64,000 nucleotides of DNA from Dokdonia sp. Its GTDB lineage: Bacteria > Bacteroidota > Bacteroidia > Flavobacteriales > Flavobacteriaceae. This document shows positions 26,688-35,706 of this stretch, one piece after another. The stretch's first letter is position 1. Each line of letters opens with the position of its first letter. A program made the position numbers and the translations under genes. The stretch covers positions 416,786 to 480,785 of the forward strand of contig JAHDIF010000001.1 of assembly GCA_020630915.1 (NCBI GenBank), given 5' to 3'. Under the pieces are notes generated by a model. That model was not told the DNA's origin. It ran no database searches and saw nothing but the letters and a program-made list of their open reading frames with translations.

Positions 26688-27311
26688 ATGCCTCTTTACA
26701 AAACTATAACAGTAAACGATACCACCAAGGTCTACATTTGGAAAATAGAAGAGGATTTACATACGCTTTCGCGAAATATTAAACTTACCGAACACTGCCA
26801 GAACAGAGTAGATGGAATGAAATCTGAATTGCACAAACGAGGTTTTATGAGCGTACGCCATTTACTAGCCGAAGCTGGCTATACAGACTACGATTTATAT
26901 TATAACGCTACCGGAAAACCACATTTACACGATGGCAAACAAATTTCCATAACACATTCTTACACATTCTCGGCTATAATAGTAAGTGATCAACCTGTAG
27001 GAATTGATATTGAAATGCAACGGGACAAAATACTGCGCATCGCTCAAAAATTTACGCCTATAGAAGAATACCTTACACTCAATAGTGCAGAAGCCAGAGT
27101 ACGTAAACTCACCATCGTTTGGGGAGCAAAAGAGTCTATCTATAAGCTATATGCTAAAGAAGGCTTGAGTTTTTTAAAGCATATAGACGTTCAAGATTTT
27201 TACTTTGACGACCATAAAACCACTGCAACAGTCTATTACAATGGCAATCAGTCTCAATATTCTTTAGACTTTTTAGAGTTTGAAGGGTTTACGTGCGTGT
27301 ATGCGTTGTAA
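26688..27311 (+). CDS. 4'-phosphopantetheinyl transferase superfamily protein
   Basis: 207 residues from the ATG at 26688; a TTG at 26646 would overlap the promoter region. Sfp-type motifs QPVGIDIEMQ (Mg ligands Asp and Glu) and WGAKESIYKLYAKEG. It would transfer phosphopantetheine from CoA to a carrier protein. A half-degenerate palindrome copy (core 26767-26776) gives LSRN near residue 28. No carrier gene adjoins it, so the target is unknown; it could serve the fatty-acid ACP. Confidence 0.88.
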   Translation: MPLYKTITVNDTTKVYIWKIEEDLHTLSRNIKLTEHCQNRVDGMKSELHKRGFMSVRHLLAEAGYTDYDLYYNATGKPHLHDGKQISITHSYTFSAIIVSDQPVGIDIEMQRDKILRIAQKFTPIEEYLTLNSAEARVRKLTIVWGAKESIYKLYAKEGLSFLKHIDVQDFYFDDHKTTATVYYNGNQSQYSLDFLEFEGFTCVYAL

Positions 27312-27326
27312 GAATAAATCGAAAAA

Positions 27327-28088
27327 ATGACTAAAAGAATTCTCATTGCATTTCTGATGGTTTTGGCATTTTCGTGTAATCAAAAAACCAAAACAGACAT
27401 CGTTTCTCTTGAAACTAAATATTTCCATGTTCCATTTTGCCATTCTATTAAAATTAAAGATTCCAATAATATATCACAAAAGATTTGGGAGCTATCCCGT
27501 TACTATCTAAGGAACAAACTTGGAGACTCTGTAAGCAAACTATTAATCTTTGATAGAGCTCGTATTTTATCGGACAGTTCTTTGAGGATAATAGAGAAAA
27601 AATCGTTGTCAAATATAGTTTTATATGGGAATGACTCCATCACCATTTCAGATTCAAAGAATTGTATTTTTCCTTATAAATACCCAATTTATAAACTATA
27701 CTATAACCTTAGTCTTCCCAATTCAGGCATAGAACATATTAATCTTGAACTAACATTAGATAATGAGGGAGCCATTCTAAATAATATAGGCTTTCCTTCC
27801 TTTGATTATCATAAAAATAGTATTGACATTTTACCCATTGATTCTGTGCACGCTGCAATAAAGAGGAGAGGGATTCCTTTAAAAAAATTAAATATATCAG
27901 CTTGGTATAGCCATCAGAAAGATGTGATTTTTTGGTCTGTTGGAACTATTAAGAGTCAAGGAAGCATATTGGGAGGCGGTTGTATTCCAGAAATCACAAA
28001 TCACTTTCAATTAAACAGTAAAACAGGAGAAACTGTCGATTATAGTTCATATAATGAAGACCTTTATTTCTTAGATAGATTTAATTAG
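27327..28088 (+). CDS. Putative lipoprotein of unknown function
   Basis: 253 residues. Signal with lipobox LAFSC (Cys 17). The mature part is AT-rich in coding and lacks a known domain; it has paired segments such as HSIKIKDSNNISQKIWELSRYYLRNKL and INLELTLDNEGAILNNIGFPSF. It lies 16 bases after the transferase and 4 bases before pcrB on the same strand, so it may share their transcript. Confidence 0.6.
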   Translation: MTKRILIAFLMVLAFSCNQKTKTDIVSLETKYFHVPFCHSIKIKDSNNISQKIWELSRYYLRNKLGDSVSKLLIFDRARILSDSSLRIIEKKSLSNIVLYGNDSITISDSKNCIFPYKYPIYKLYYNLSLPNSGIEHINLELTLDNEGAILNNIGFPSFDYHKNSIDILPIDSVHAAIKRRGIPLKKLNISAWYSHQKDVIFWSVGTIKSQGSILGGGCIPEITNHFQLNSKTGETVDYSSYNEDLYFLDRFN

Positions 28089-28091
28089 TAA

Positions 28092-28808
28092 ATGACTTTA
28101 TATCAAAACATCTATGTCCGTCAAGAAAATGGCAGCCAACTCCTCGCCATACTTATCGATCCAGAGAAGTTTGAGATGGAGCACGCTTTCGCGAAAGCAT
28201 ACCTAGAAAAAATACCACCTCAAACCACCCACCTACTCGTAGGAGGCAGCACAGACTGCCAAAATAGAACTCACGACGTTGTACTTCTTTTAAAAAAACA
28301 TACGACACTCCCTATCTTATTATTCCCAGGAAATCATCACCAAATAAGCAGCGCGGCAGATGGAATTTTATTTCTCTCTTTGCTCTCTGGAAGAAATGCA
28401 GAGTATCTCATAGGGCAACAAATAAAGGCAGCTCCTGTACTTGCACAAACCTCATTAGAGGTGATCCCCACGGGATACATTTTAATAGATGGAGAATCGC
28501 ATACGGCTGTAGCCAGAGTAAGCAATACGCTCCCAATGTCCCAAAAAAACATACCAGAGATCGTACATACCGCACTTGCAGGACAATTTCTAGGAAAACA
28601 ATGTATCTATCTAGAAGCCGGAAGTGGAGCGAGAACTCCTGTCTCCAGCGCTATTGTGAATGCCGTAAGACAGGCAATAGACATCCCAGTCATTGTAGGG
28701 GGAGGCATACGATCACGATTACAGATGGAAGCGGCTTTTGAGGCAGGAGCTACAATGGTGGTTATTGGCACAGCCTTTGAGGAAGACTGCTGGAATGCCC
28801 TATCCTAA
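28092..28808 (+). CDS. PcrB/GGGP synthase-family prenylglyceryl phosphate synthase
   Basis: 238 residues, TIM barrel. LLAILIDPEK (17-26) holds the Asp of the G1P site; VGGSTD, the YLEAGSGA segment and VIVGGGIRSR form the phosphate cradle. It makes prenylglyceryl phosphate ether from glycerol-1-phosphate and a polyprenyl diphosphate; Bacteroidetes members are of the GGGP synthase type as I recall. AFAKA (32-36) comes from a palindrome copy (28185-28198) on the helix after strand one. The glycerol-1-phosphate source is not in view. Confidence 0.88.
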   Translation: MTLYQNIYVRQENGSQLLAILIDPEKFEMEHAFAKAYLEKIPPQTTHLLVGGSTDCQNRTHDVVLLLKKHTTLPILLFPGNHHQISSAADGILFLSLLSGRNAEYLIGQQIKAAPVLAQTSLEVIPTGYILIDGESHTAVARVSNTLPMSQKNIPEIVHTALAGQFLGKQCIYLEAGSGARTPVSSAIVNAVRQAIDIPVIVGGGIRSRLQMEAAFEAGATMVVIGTAFEEDCWNALS

Positions 28809-28832
28809 CCTACAATATCCTATTTTTGACCT

Positions 28833-29789
28833 ATGAAGCATCTCTTTTATATCTTCTTTTTATGTTCGGCTGCGGTATGGTCTCAAAATTGTGCGATTAT
28901 AGATGCCCAAACCAAAGAGCCCGTACCATTTGCTACGATATCCTTTGGCAACGGGAAGGGAACATTTGCAGGTGATGATGGTCGTTTTTCTTTTACACAA
29001 AAAAGATATGCAGATATAGACTCTCTTTTTATATCCTCAATTGGATACAAAGAAACTGGCGTAGCGGCTAACGATTTACCACTTCAAATACGTTTGATAC
29101 CAGAAACTAACCTACTTTCAGAAGTTGTGGTCACGGCTCCCAAAAAAGGAAAATTCAAGACAAAAAAACTTAAACCAGACACCCACCAAGACATCAATGC
29201 CTGCTGGTTACCAACGGTTGAGAGCGAAGTGGCTGTATTTTTTGAGCGTATAGAGGGTAAATCTTCTAAAATTGCTACCCTGCAACTCCCTATCAATGCA
29301 GAAGCCCAGTATACATCAAAAGGCAAAGGGAAGGTATCTACCGTTTTTAGAGTGCAGTTTTATGAGAACGATGGTGGGAAACCTGGATTGCCATTTCCAC
29401 ACGAAAAGATTGTGTTTTTAATAAGTGATCAAGAAGATAAAGTGTTTGAACTAGACATTCTTTCTAAGCGTATTTTTATTCCAGAAAATGGTCTTTTTGC
29501 CTCATTACAAGTACTGGGATATGCAGATAAAAATGGCAAACTCGCTCAGTCTAAAAAATACAGGGAGATTAAAACAAGAGAAGGAATTAAAAGAATCTCA
29601 ACGGCTTTTAGACCCTTGCTACCCTTTTCTAACGAACGCCCACAACAACAAACATTTGTACGTAGAGTGTTTTTAAACAATAAGAAGTGGCAGGTGTTTG
29701 ATGAGCGTTACAATGAAAATTCTAATCTTATACAAGGCAACCATCGCAACTATGCAATGGGGGCTATAATGCATGTATATCAAGACTAA
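28833..29789 (+). CDS. Secreted protein with carboxypeptidase-like regulatory domain
   Basis: 318 residues. Signal peptide to about VWSQ (18), then a CarboxypepD_reg-like domain (19-95: CAIIDAQTKEPVPFATISFGNGKGTFAGDDGRFSF), which in SusC-type receptors forms the N-terminal extension but here is free. The rest (100-318) has no domain I know, apart from strand-rich stretches such as VFRVQFYENDGGKPGLPF. Probably periplasmic or outer-membrane associated. Confidence 0.75.
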   Translation: MKHLFYIFFLCSAAVWSQNCAIIDAQTKEPVPFATISFGNGKGTFAGDDGRFSFTQKRYADIDSLFISSIGYKETGVAANDLPLQIRLIPETNLLSEVVVTAPKKGKFKTKKLKPDTHQDINACWLPTVESEVAVFFERIEGKSSKIATLQLPINAEAQYTSKGKGKVSTVFRVQFYENDGGKPGLPFPHEKIVFLISDQEDKVFELDILSKRIFIPENGLFASLQVLGYADKNGKLAQSKKYREIKTREGIKRISTAFRPLLPFSNERPQQQTFVRRVFLNNKKWQVFDERYNENSNLIQGNHRNYAMGAIMHVYQD

Positions 29790-29794
29790 TTTTT

Positions 29795-30055
29795 ATGGAA
29801 ATTTCAATCGAACTTACATTTAGTCCGCTTCAAGATGATTATGAGGCACACATTATTACGTTTATAAAACGACTAAGAGCCTCTGGTCTTAAGATTATAG
29901 AAAATGCGCTGGCTACACAAATATTTGGGGACTATGATACTGTGATGGACGTACTCCACAAAGAAATGAAACGTAGTTTTGAGGAGATAGGTATAGGCCT
30001 ATTTTATATAAAACTTGTAAAAACAGACCGCTCTGAGTATGCAAGAGATTATTGA
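29795..30055 (+). CDS. Thiamine-binding protein (DUF77 / YkoF-YqgV type)
   Basis: 86 residues: MEISIELTFSPLQDDYEAHI, then RLRASGLKIIENALATQIFGDYDTVMDVLHKEMKRSFEEIG, matching the small PF01910 family that binds thiamine or related pyrimidines. Its end overlaps the PnuC-type gene by 17 bases. With the transporter and kinase genes that follow and the TPP-controlled receptor 3.4 kb on, it marks this as a probable thiamine salvage region. Confidence 0.8.
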   Translation: MEISIELTFSPLQDDYEAHIITFIKRLRASGLKIIENALATQIFGDYDTVMDVLHKEMKRSFEEIGIGLFYIKLVKTDRSEYARDY

Positions 30056-30671
30056 TTTTTTATTTAGTCAGTATGCAGAGTATGAAACCTTAGATATCGT
30101 TTTAGAACTGCTGGCAGCTGTCTTTACCATTGCCTCTGTCTGGTATTCTCGAAAAAACAACGTTCTCGTGTTTCCTACGGGTATGATATGCACGGCAATT
30201 TTTGTCTATTTACTTTTAAAATGGGAGCTTTTAGGCGATATGATGATCAATGCTTACTATTTTATTATGAGTATTTACGGTTGGTATATTTGGACAAGAA
30301 AGGTAGATCAAACCGAAGTTACACCTATAAGTTACACGACAAAAAAAGAACACAGAATATCCGTCATCATATTTTTTGCAACCGCCTTATTTGTATATGG
30401 TGTGTACGAAGCTTTTGATAAATTCAACCATTGGACTTCCTATATAGATACCCTTACTACGGCTATATTTTTTGTAGGCATGTGGCTTATGGCAAAGCGA
30501 AAAATCGAAAATTGGATCTATTGGATTATAGGCGATATCATTACGGTACCCTTATATTTTTACAAAGGCCTTACCTTTAGCAGTATACTATATTTTATTT
30601 TGACGATCATCGCCATTTTTGGCTATCTCTCATGGAAGAAGCACTTAGACAAGAACCCAGCAATTGCATAA
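30039..30671 (+). CDS. PnuC-family transporter, possibly PnuT (thiamine)
   Basis: 210 residues with seven to eight hydrophobic segments; DMMINAYYFIMSIYGWYIWTRK (about 67-88) and NWIYWIIGDIITVPLYFYKGL (about 154-174) are PnuC hallmarks. PnuC proteins pass vitamin precursors (nicotinamide riboside, riboflavin, thiamine) down a gradient that a cytosolic kinase pulls. Its overlap with a thiamine-binding gene upstream (17 bases) and a kinase gene downstream (40 bases) favours thiamine, but nicotinamide riboside with the NadR-like kinase is the main alternative. Confidence 0.85.
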   Translation: MQEIIDFLFSQYAEYETLDIVLELLAAVFTIASVWYSRKNNVLVFPTGMICTAIFVYLLLKWELLGDMMINAYYFIMSIYGWYIWTRKVDQTEVTPISYTTKKEHRISVIIFFATALFVYGVYEAFDKFNHWTSYIDTLTTAIFFVGMWLMAKRKIENWIYWIIGDIITVPLYFYKGLTFSSILYFILTIIAIFGYLSWKKHLDKNPAIA

Positions 30672-31192
30672 AAATATGCCTTTTTGGACCGGAGAGTAGT
30701 GGGAAGAGTACGCTTTCGCGAAAGCTTTCTCAACACTACAATGCGCCTTTAGTTCCAGAATATGCGAGGGAATATTTACAACGCCTTTGGGATACCCAAA
30801 AATTAATTTGCAGGCGAGAAGACCTCCTACCCATTGCAACGGGTCAAATGGCTTTAGAAAATAAAGCTGCTCTAAAAGCTGATGAGCTCCTTTTTTGCGA
30901 TACAGATTTACTAACCACAAAGGTCTATAGTGAGGCCTATTACGATGGTTGGTGCCCAGAACTATTACATACATTTGCTCTAGAAAATACGTACGATCTT
31001 TACATTCTCACTTACATAGACACTCCTTGGGAAGCAGACGATTTAAGAGATCGTCCAGATCAAAGAGAAGAAATGTTTATGTATTTTAAGGCCGCGTTAG
31101 AACGGTATGATCGTCCATACATTCTTGTTAAAGGGCCTGTTGCCCAACGTATAGAACTTGCCATACAACACATAAACAAACTACTACTTTGA
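30632..31192 (+). CDS. NadR-like P-loop kinase
   Basis: 186 residues, matching the ATPase/kinase half of NadR without the nucleotidyltransferase half. Walker A GPESSGKS (19-26), the segment APLVPEYAREYLQRLW (38-53), and CDTDLLTTKVYSEAYY, a substrate-site stretch. The kinase would trap the vitamin brought in by the overlapping PnuC-type gene: ribosylnicotinamide kinase by family, thiamine kinase by context. Residues 27-33 (TLSRKLS), directly after Walker A, are encoded by a palindrome copy (30712-30725), without lengthening the helix. Confidence 0.8.
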   Translation: MEEALRQEPSNCIKICLFGPESSGKSTLSRKLSQHYNAPLVPEYAREYLQRLWDTQKLICRREDLLPIATGQMALENKAALKADELLFCDTDLLTTKVYSEAYYDGWCPELLHTFALENTYDLYILTYIDTPWEADDLRDRPDQREEMFMYFKAALERYDRPYILVKGPVAQRIELAIQHINKLLL

Positions 31193-32742
31193 CATTTACT
31201 GAAAAAGATATCGCTTTACTCAAGAAAAAAGGAATCACTCAAGATCAAGTTAAGGAGCAACTTACGACCTTTAACTATGGTGTTCCCTATTCAGACCTAC
31301 GTGATCCTGCGATGATTGAACACGGCATCTATAAATACAATGCGCAAGAAAAGGAAGATCTAGCTTTATTATTTGAAAGAAGAAAAGAAAAACTGTCGCT
31401 TCTTAAGTTTGTTCCTGCATCTGGAGCTGCCACTAGGATGTTTAAATTCTTGTTCACATTTTTAGATGAGTATGATCCAGAAGTTGAGACCGTAAATGGG
31501 TATATTAATAGAAAGGAGGCGCAGGGTTTACGGCTCTTTTTTGTAGGATTAGATAGTTTCCCGTTTTATTCCACCGTTAGAAAAAAACTTAAAAAGAGAT
31601 TCAAAAAAGATCACCAGGCAGATATAAATGTAAATAGATTACGTTTTGTAAAGATGATGCTAAGCGAAGAAGGCTTAGGGCTTGGAAATCAACCAAAAGG
31701 TTTGTTCCCTTTTCATAGATACAAAAACCATAATACCTCTGCCTTTGAGGAACATCTTTATGAGGCTTCGCTTTACGCTAGGTCTAACGAAAAAGCAAGA
31801 CTTCACTTCACCATATCTGAAGAGCATAAAGAAAAGTTTGAACAACAATTCGAGAAGCAAAAAACGAAAATTGAGAAAAGAACACAAACGACTTTTGATA
31901 TATCCTATTCATATCAAAAACCGTCTACAGATACCATCGCGGTTACTATGGATAACGAAATCGTCAGGCAAACGGATGGATCGCTATATTTTAGACCAGG
32001 AGGACATGGAGCACTTATAGAAAACCTAAATGAACAACAGGCTGATATTATTTTTATAAAAAATATAGACAATGTAGTCGTATCTAAATTTGAAACAGAA
32101 GTCGCATACCACAAAAAAGTGCTTGCTGGAAAGCTCTTACAACTTCAAGACAAAGCCTTTGATTATTTAAAAATAATAGCCACTCAAACACTGCAAGAAG
32201 CGCATATATTAGAAATTGTTCATTTTCTTCAAGACACTTTTAGTCTTAAGCTGGCACCAGATTTTGAAAAATACTCAGAAAATTATAAAATAGATTATCT
32301 AAGAGAACAACTAGATAGACCTATACGCGTATGCGGGATGGTAAAAAATGAAGGAGAACCAGGTGGTGGGCCATTTTGGGTAAAACATGAAAGTGGTCGC
32401 ATAAGCTTGCAAATAGTAGAGAGTGTCCAGATAGATCCAAAGAGTGAACAACAACAATCTATTAAAGTAGCATCCACACATTTTAATCCAGTAGATATTG
32501 TTTGTGGTATTAAGAATTATAAAGGAGAAAAATACGATCTTAAAAAATACATTGATAAAAAAGCCGCTTTTATCACTCACAAAACCATTAACGGCAAGCC
32601 TATAAAAGCCCTTGAACACCCAGGTTTATGGAATGGCGCCATGGCACATTGGAACACTATTTTTGTAGAAGTCCCTTTGATTACTTTTAATCCTGTAAAA
32701 ACAGTAAATGACTTATTAAAGCCTGCTCACCAAGTGAGTTAA
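31189..32742 (+). CDS. DUF4301 family protein
   Basis: 517 residues from a TTG overlapping the kinase stop (TTGA). Notable segments: LKFVPASGAATRMFKFLFTF (about 73-92), GNQPKGLFPFHRY (164-176), RPGGHGALIENLN (about 267-279) and VCGMVKNEGEPGGGPFWV (about 380-397). The PASGAATRM and PKGLFPFH pieces recall sugar-phosphate nucleotidyltransferases, and the family may be enzymatic, but the reaction is unknown. Coupled to the pnuC-kinase genes by overlap. Confidence 0.8.
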   Translation: MTFTEKDIALLKKKGITQDQVKEQLTTFNYGVPYSDLRDPAMIEHGIYKYNAQEKEDLALLFERRKEKLSLLKFVPASGAATRMFKFLFTFLDEYDPEVETVNGYINRKEAQGLRLFFVGLDSFPFYSTVRKKLKKRFKKDHQADINVNRLRFVKMMLSEEGLGLGNQPKGLFPFHRYKNHNTSAFEEHLYEASLYARSNEKARLHFTISEEHKEKFEQQFEKQKTKIEKRTQTTFDISYSYQKPSTDTIAVTMDNEIVRQTDGSLYFRPGGHGALIENLNEQQADIIFIKNIDNVVVSKFETEVAYHKKVLAGKLLQLQDKAFDYLKIIATQTLQEAHILEIVHFLQDTFSLKLAPDFEKYSENYKIDYLREQLDRPIRVCGMVKNEGEPGGGPFWVKHESGRISLQIVESVQIDPKSEQQQSIKVASTHFNPVDIVCGIKNYKGEKYDLKKYIDKKAAFITHKTINGKPIKALEHPGLWNGAMAHWNTIFVEVPLITFNPVKTVNDLLKPAHQVS

Positions 32743-32759
32743 AAGCATCCATTTGTTGT

Positions 32760-33161
32760 ATGAATAGCGCAGTACTCCTTTCTGAAATCACCTTTAAAGC
32801 CACACGAAGTAGTGGCCCTGGAGGGCAACATGTAAATAAGACAAGTACTCGTGTAGAATTATCTTGGTCATTATTTCATACCAAAGCATTTACTCAAGAC
32901 CAGGTGTACTTACTTAAAGAAAAATTAAAAACACGCCTTACGAAAGAAGGCGTTTTACAACTCTCATCTAGTCATAGCAGAAGCCAGTATCGCAATAAGG
33001 AAGATGTGATCAAACGTTTTTTCTCCTTACTGAACCTGAGCCTTCAAAAACCCAAACCTCGCAAAGCAACAAGACCATCTCTAGCCGCAAAAAGAAAACG
33101 ACTACAAGCAAAAAAGGCACAGTCTGACAAGAAGGCTAATAGGAGAAAACCTGAATATTAA
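32760..33161 (+). CDS. arfB: ArfB-type peptidyl-tRNA hydrolase (ribosome rescue)
   Basis: 133 residues. Class I release-factor-like domain with the catalytic GGQ (residues 21-23 in RSSGPGGQHVNKTSTRVEL) and no codon-recognition domains, followed by a Lys/Arg-rich C-terminal tail (about 100-133) that would enter the empty mRNA channel. It frees peptides on stalled ribosomes. It follows the DUF4301 gene by 17 bases and probably shares its transcript. Confidence 0.9.
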   Translation: MNSAVLLSEITFKATRSSGPGGQHVNKTSTRVELSWSLFHTKAFTQDQVYLLKEKLKTRLTKEGVLQLSSSHSRSQYRNKEDVIKRFFSLLNLSLQKPKPRKATRPSLAAKRKRLQAKKAQSDKKANRRKPEY

Positions 33162-33181
33162 TTTTTTTCCTAAAGAGACAC

Positions 33182-33211
33182 TTGTTAACTCAAAAGACTA
33201 CTTTATCTTTG
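33182..33211 (+). promoter_or_regulatory. Promoter of the TPP-controlled receptor
   Basis: TTG at 33182-33184, 19 bases, TATCTTTG at 33204-33211: full Bacteroidetes consensus. The predicted start, about 33217, falls at the 5' edge of the riboswitch P1 stem. Confidence 0.75.
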
Positions 33212-33215
33212 CCTT

Positions 33216-33296
33216 ATCTCAAAGGGGTGCTCTTCAAGAGCTGAGATTATACCCGTTGAACCTAGAACAGGTAATGCTGTTTAGGAATTTAGAGAT
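33216..33296 (+). ncRNA. TPP (thiamine pyrophosphate) riboswitch
   Basis: Carries the THI-box landmarks in order: GGGGTGC (33224-33230), CTGAGATTATACCC (33241-33254), TTGAACCTAGAACAGGTAAT (33256-33275) and the closing TTTAGG. P1 is ATCTC (33216-33220) with GAGAT (33292-33296). It lies 155 bases upstream of the TonB receptor and so would reduce receptor synthesis when TPP is plentiful. No strong terminator is obvious in the 150-base stretch after it, so control could be at translation or through a weaker structure. Confidence 0.93.
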
Positions 33297-33451
33297 CTCG
33301 CAACCTTGTCTTCTAACGCAAGGATGTGGTCATCTATTTTGAGAATATGCTTAACGCATCACCTCTTCAATACGCACATTTCTGTGCTGGTATAGAACTA
33401 TTTAAAGAATAAGTACCTCTTTTTATTCGCAACTTTTGAATCAACCCAAAA

Positions 33452-35632
33452 ATGAAAAAGATTCTAAGCAGTTTTGTATTAATTATTTTGGTTTCTGCTT
33501 TCGCGAAAGCGCAACAAACCACCATTGACACCACAAAAGTAAACACTCTTGAAGAAGTATTACTTCAATCTGTAAGAGTCAAGGCAGACTCGCCCATCAC
33601 CCACTCTAACCTTTCTAAAGAGCAGCTCGCCGAGCGTAATTTAGGACAGGACATTGCCACACAACTTAATTTTTTACCTAGTGTTGTGACCACCTCAGAT
33701 GCGGGTGCAGGAATAGGATACACTGGCTTTAGAGTACGTGGTACAGGAAATCAAGGAATCAATGTTACGATTAACGGAATTCCTTATAACGATGCAGAGA
33801 GTGCCACAAGCTTTTTTGTAAATCTTCAAGACTTTACCTCTTCCATAAAGAACCTACAGTTACAACGTGGTGTGGGAACCTCTACAAACGGGCCTGGAGC
33901 CTTTGGAGCAAGCCTTAACATACTTACAGATGCAGTTTCTGACGAGGCTTATGGAAGCACCTCTCATTCTTTTGGATCTTTTGGAACACGACGCCACAAT
34001 GTAAAATTTAGTACTGGACTGCTCAATAACCATATTGAAATCTCTGGACGTCTATCTCAGATAAAGTCTGATGGATATGTAGATCGCGCCTCATCTGATT
34101 TAAAGTCCTATTTTCTTCAGGCTGCCTACAAAGATGATAATACACTCATTAAAGCTATCAACTTTGCAGGGTCTGAGGTAACCTATCAATCGTGGTTTGG
34201 ATTAGACAGAGAAACACTAGAAAACGATCGAACATTTAATCCCGCAGGAGCGCGCTTTGATGACGAGGGTAACCCAGATGGTTTTCACGATAACCAGGTA
34301 GACGACTACAAGCAAGATCATTACCAATTGCACTGGAACCAGCGTTATGACAACAACTGGAGTTCCAATGTAAGTCTCAACTACACCTATGGGCGTGGCT
34401 TTTTTGAAGAATACCGTAATGATGATGACTTAGCATTTTATGGCCTTTCCGATGTGGTAATAGGAGAAGAAACCATCACAACCTCAGATATTGTGCGTCG
34501 CCGATGGTTAGACAATGATTTTTATGTTCTTAATGCAAGTGTTAACTACAAAGACAATGAGTGGGATGTTACTTCTGGTATTTACGGGAGTTATTATACG
34601 GGAGATCATTTTGGAGAGGTGATCTGGGCTCGTTTTGCAAGCGATTCTGAAACGGGCGACAATTATTACTTCGGAACTGGAGATAAAAGTGAATTTTCTG
34701 CTTTCGCGAAAGCGACCTTTAAAATAAACAACCAATGGAGTGCCTATGGAGACTTACAAGGTAGATTTGTAGACTACACCACAGACGGAATTAATTCTGA
34801 TGTTGCTGAATTTATCGTAGATGAATCTTATGCCTTTTTCAACCCAAAAGCAGGTGTGTCATATCAATTAAATGATCAAAATCAGTTCTATGGATCATAC
34901 GCTCGTGCCAATAGAGAACCTAACCGCACAGACTTTGAAAACGGAGATCCCAAACCAGAGCGTCTTAATGATTTTGAACTAGGATGGAGATATAATGCAG
35001 AGAAACTCAAACTAAATATTAATGGTTTTTATATGGGATATAGAGATCAATTAGTAGTATCTGGCATAGACAATGTAGGAGCTCCTATTCGAACCAATAG
35101 TGGTAAAAGTTATAGAGCGGGTATTGAGATAGAAGCAGCAGCCCAACTCACACCTAAAATCAGTGTTTATCCTAACGTTGCATTGAGCTCTAATAAGAAT
35201 GAAGATTTCTTATTTCAACGTGACGGGGTACTTACTAATCTAGGAAACACAAACATCTCTTTCTCTCCCAATCTCGTCGTAGGAAACACATTACAGTATA
35301 AGCCAGTAGATGGGCTCACACTCCAATTCTTATCTAAGTATGTGGGTGAGCAGTATTTAGGTAATATTGACAGCCCTACATCTATACTAGAAAGCTATTT
35401 TATAAATGACTTTAATGTGACCTATGAGATAGGAGAATTAGGCTTTTTTAAAGGTATCACTCTTAACCTACTAGTAAACAATGTCTTTAACAAAGCGTAT
35501 GTTTCTAACGGTTATTTCTTTACGTTTGATGATGATTTTAGCGTGCCGGGAGAGGTGACGACAGTAGAAGGTGCTGGTTTTTACCCACAAGCGGGAACTA
35601 ATTTCTTACTGGGAACCACATTGCGATTTTAA
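33452..35632 (+). CDS. TonB-dependent receptor, probable thiamine uptake
   Basis: 726 residues. Signal peptide MKKILSSFVLIILVSAFAKA cleaved before QQTT, with the AFAKA end (16-20) encoded by a palindrome copy (33497-33510). Plug domain about 40-165 (SNLSKEQLAERNLGQDIATQLNFLPSVVTT, GFRVRGTGNQGINVTINGIP) and a 22-strand barrel after it, ending GTNFLLGTTLRF. A second AFAKA (417-421) lies at 34700-34713, in a barrel strand or loop. The TPP riboswitch upstream points to thiamine or a precursor as the ligand. Ends at a strong terminator. Confidence 0.92.
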   Translation: MKKILSSFVLIILVSAFAKAQQTTIDTTKVNTLEEVLLQSVRVKADSPITHSNLSKEQLAERNLGQDIATQLNFLPSVVTTSDAGAGIGYTGFRVRGTGNQGINVTINGIPYNDAESATSFFVNLQDFTSSIKNLQLQRGVGTSTNGPGAFGASLNILTDAVSDEAYGSTSHSFGSFGTRRHNVKFSTGLLNNHIEISGRLSQIKSDGYVDRASSDLKSYFLQAAYKDDNTLIKAINFAGSEVTYQSWFGLDRETLENDRTFNPAGARFDDEGNPDGFHDNQVDDYKQDHYQLHWNQRYDNNWSSNVSLNYTYGRGFFEEYRNDDDLAFYGLSDVVIGEETITTSDIVRRRWLDNDFYVLNASVNYKDNEWDVTSGIYGSYYTGDHFGEVIWARFASDSETGDNYYFGTGDKSEFSAFAKATFKINNQWSAYGDLQGRFVDYTTDGINSDVAEFIVDESYAFFNPKAGVSYQLNDQNQFYGSYARANREPNRTDFENGDPKPERLNDFELGWRYNAEKLKLNINGFYMGYRDQLVVSGIDNVGAPIRTNSGKSYRAGIEIEAAAQLTPKISVYPNVALSSNKNEDFLFQRDGVLTNLGNTNISFSPNLVVGNTLQYKPVDGLTLQFLSKYVGEQYLGNIDSPTSILESYFINDFNVTYEIGELGFFKGITLNLLVNNVFNKAYVSNGYFFTFDDDFSVPGEVTTVEGAGFYPQAGTNFLLGTTLRF

Positions 35633-35674
35633 TGTATGTAATTTGAAATAAGTTGGGGGACTTGATCAAATTGC

Positions 35675-35706
35675 TTAGAAAGCCACTTTAATTAGTGGCT
35701 TTCTAA
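35675..35706 (+). terminator. Terminator after the TonB receptor
   Basis: TTAGAAAGCCACT and AGTGGCTTTCTAA form a perfect 13-base stem with a 6-base loop. Its last two bases touch the left arm of the inverted-repeat element that follows. Confidence 0.8.
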
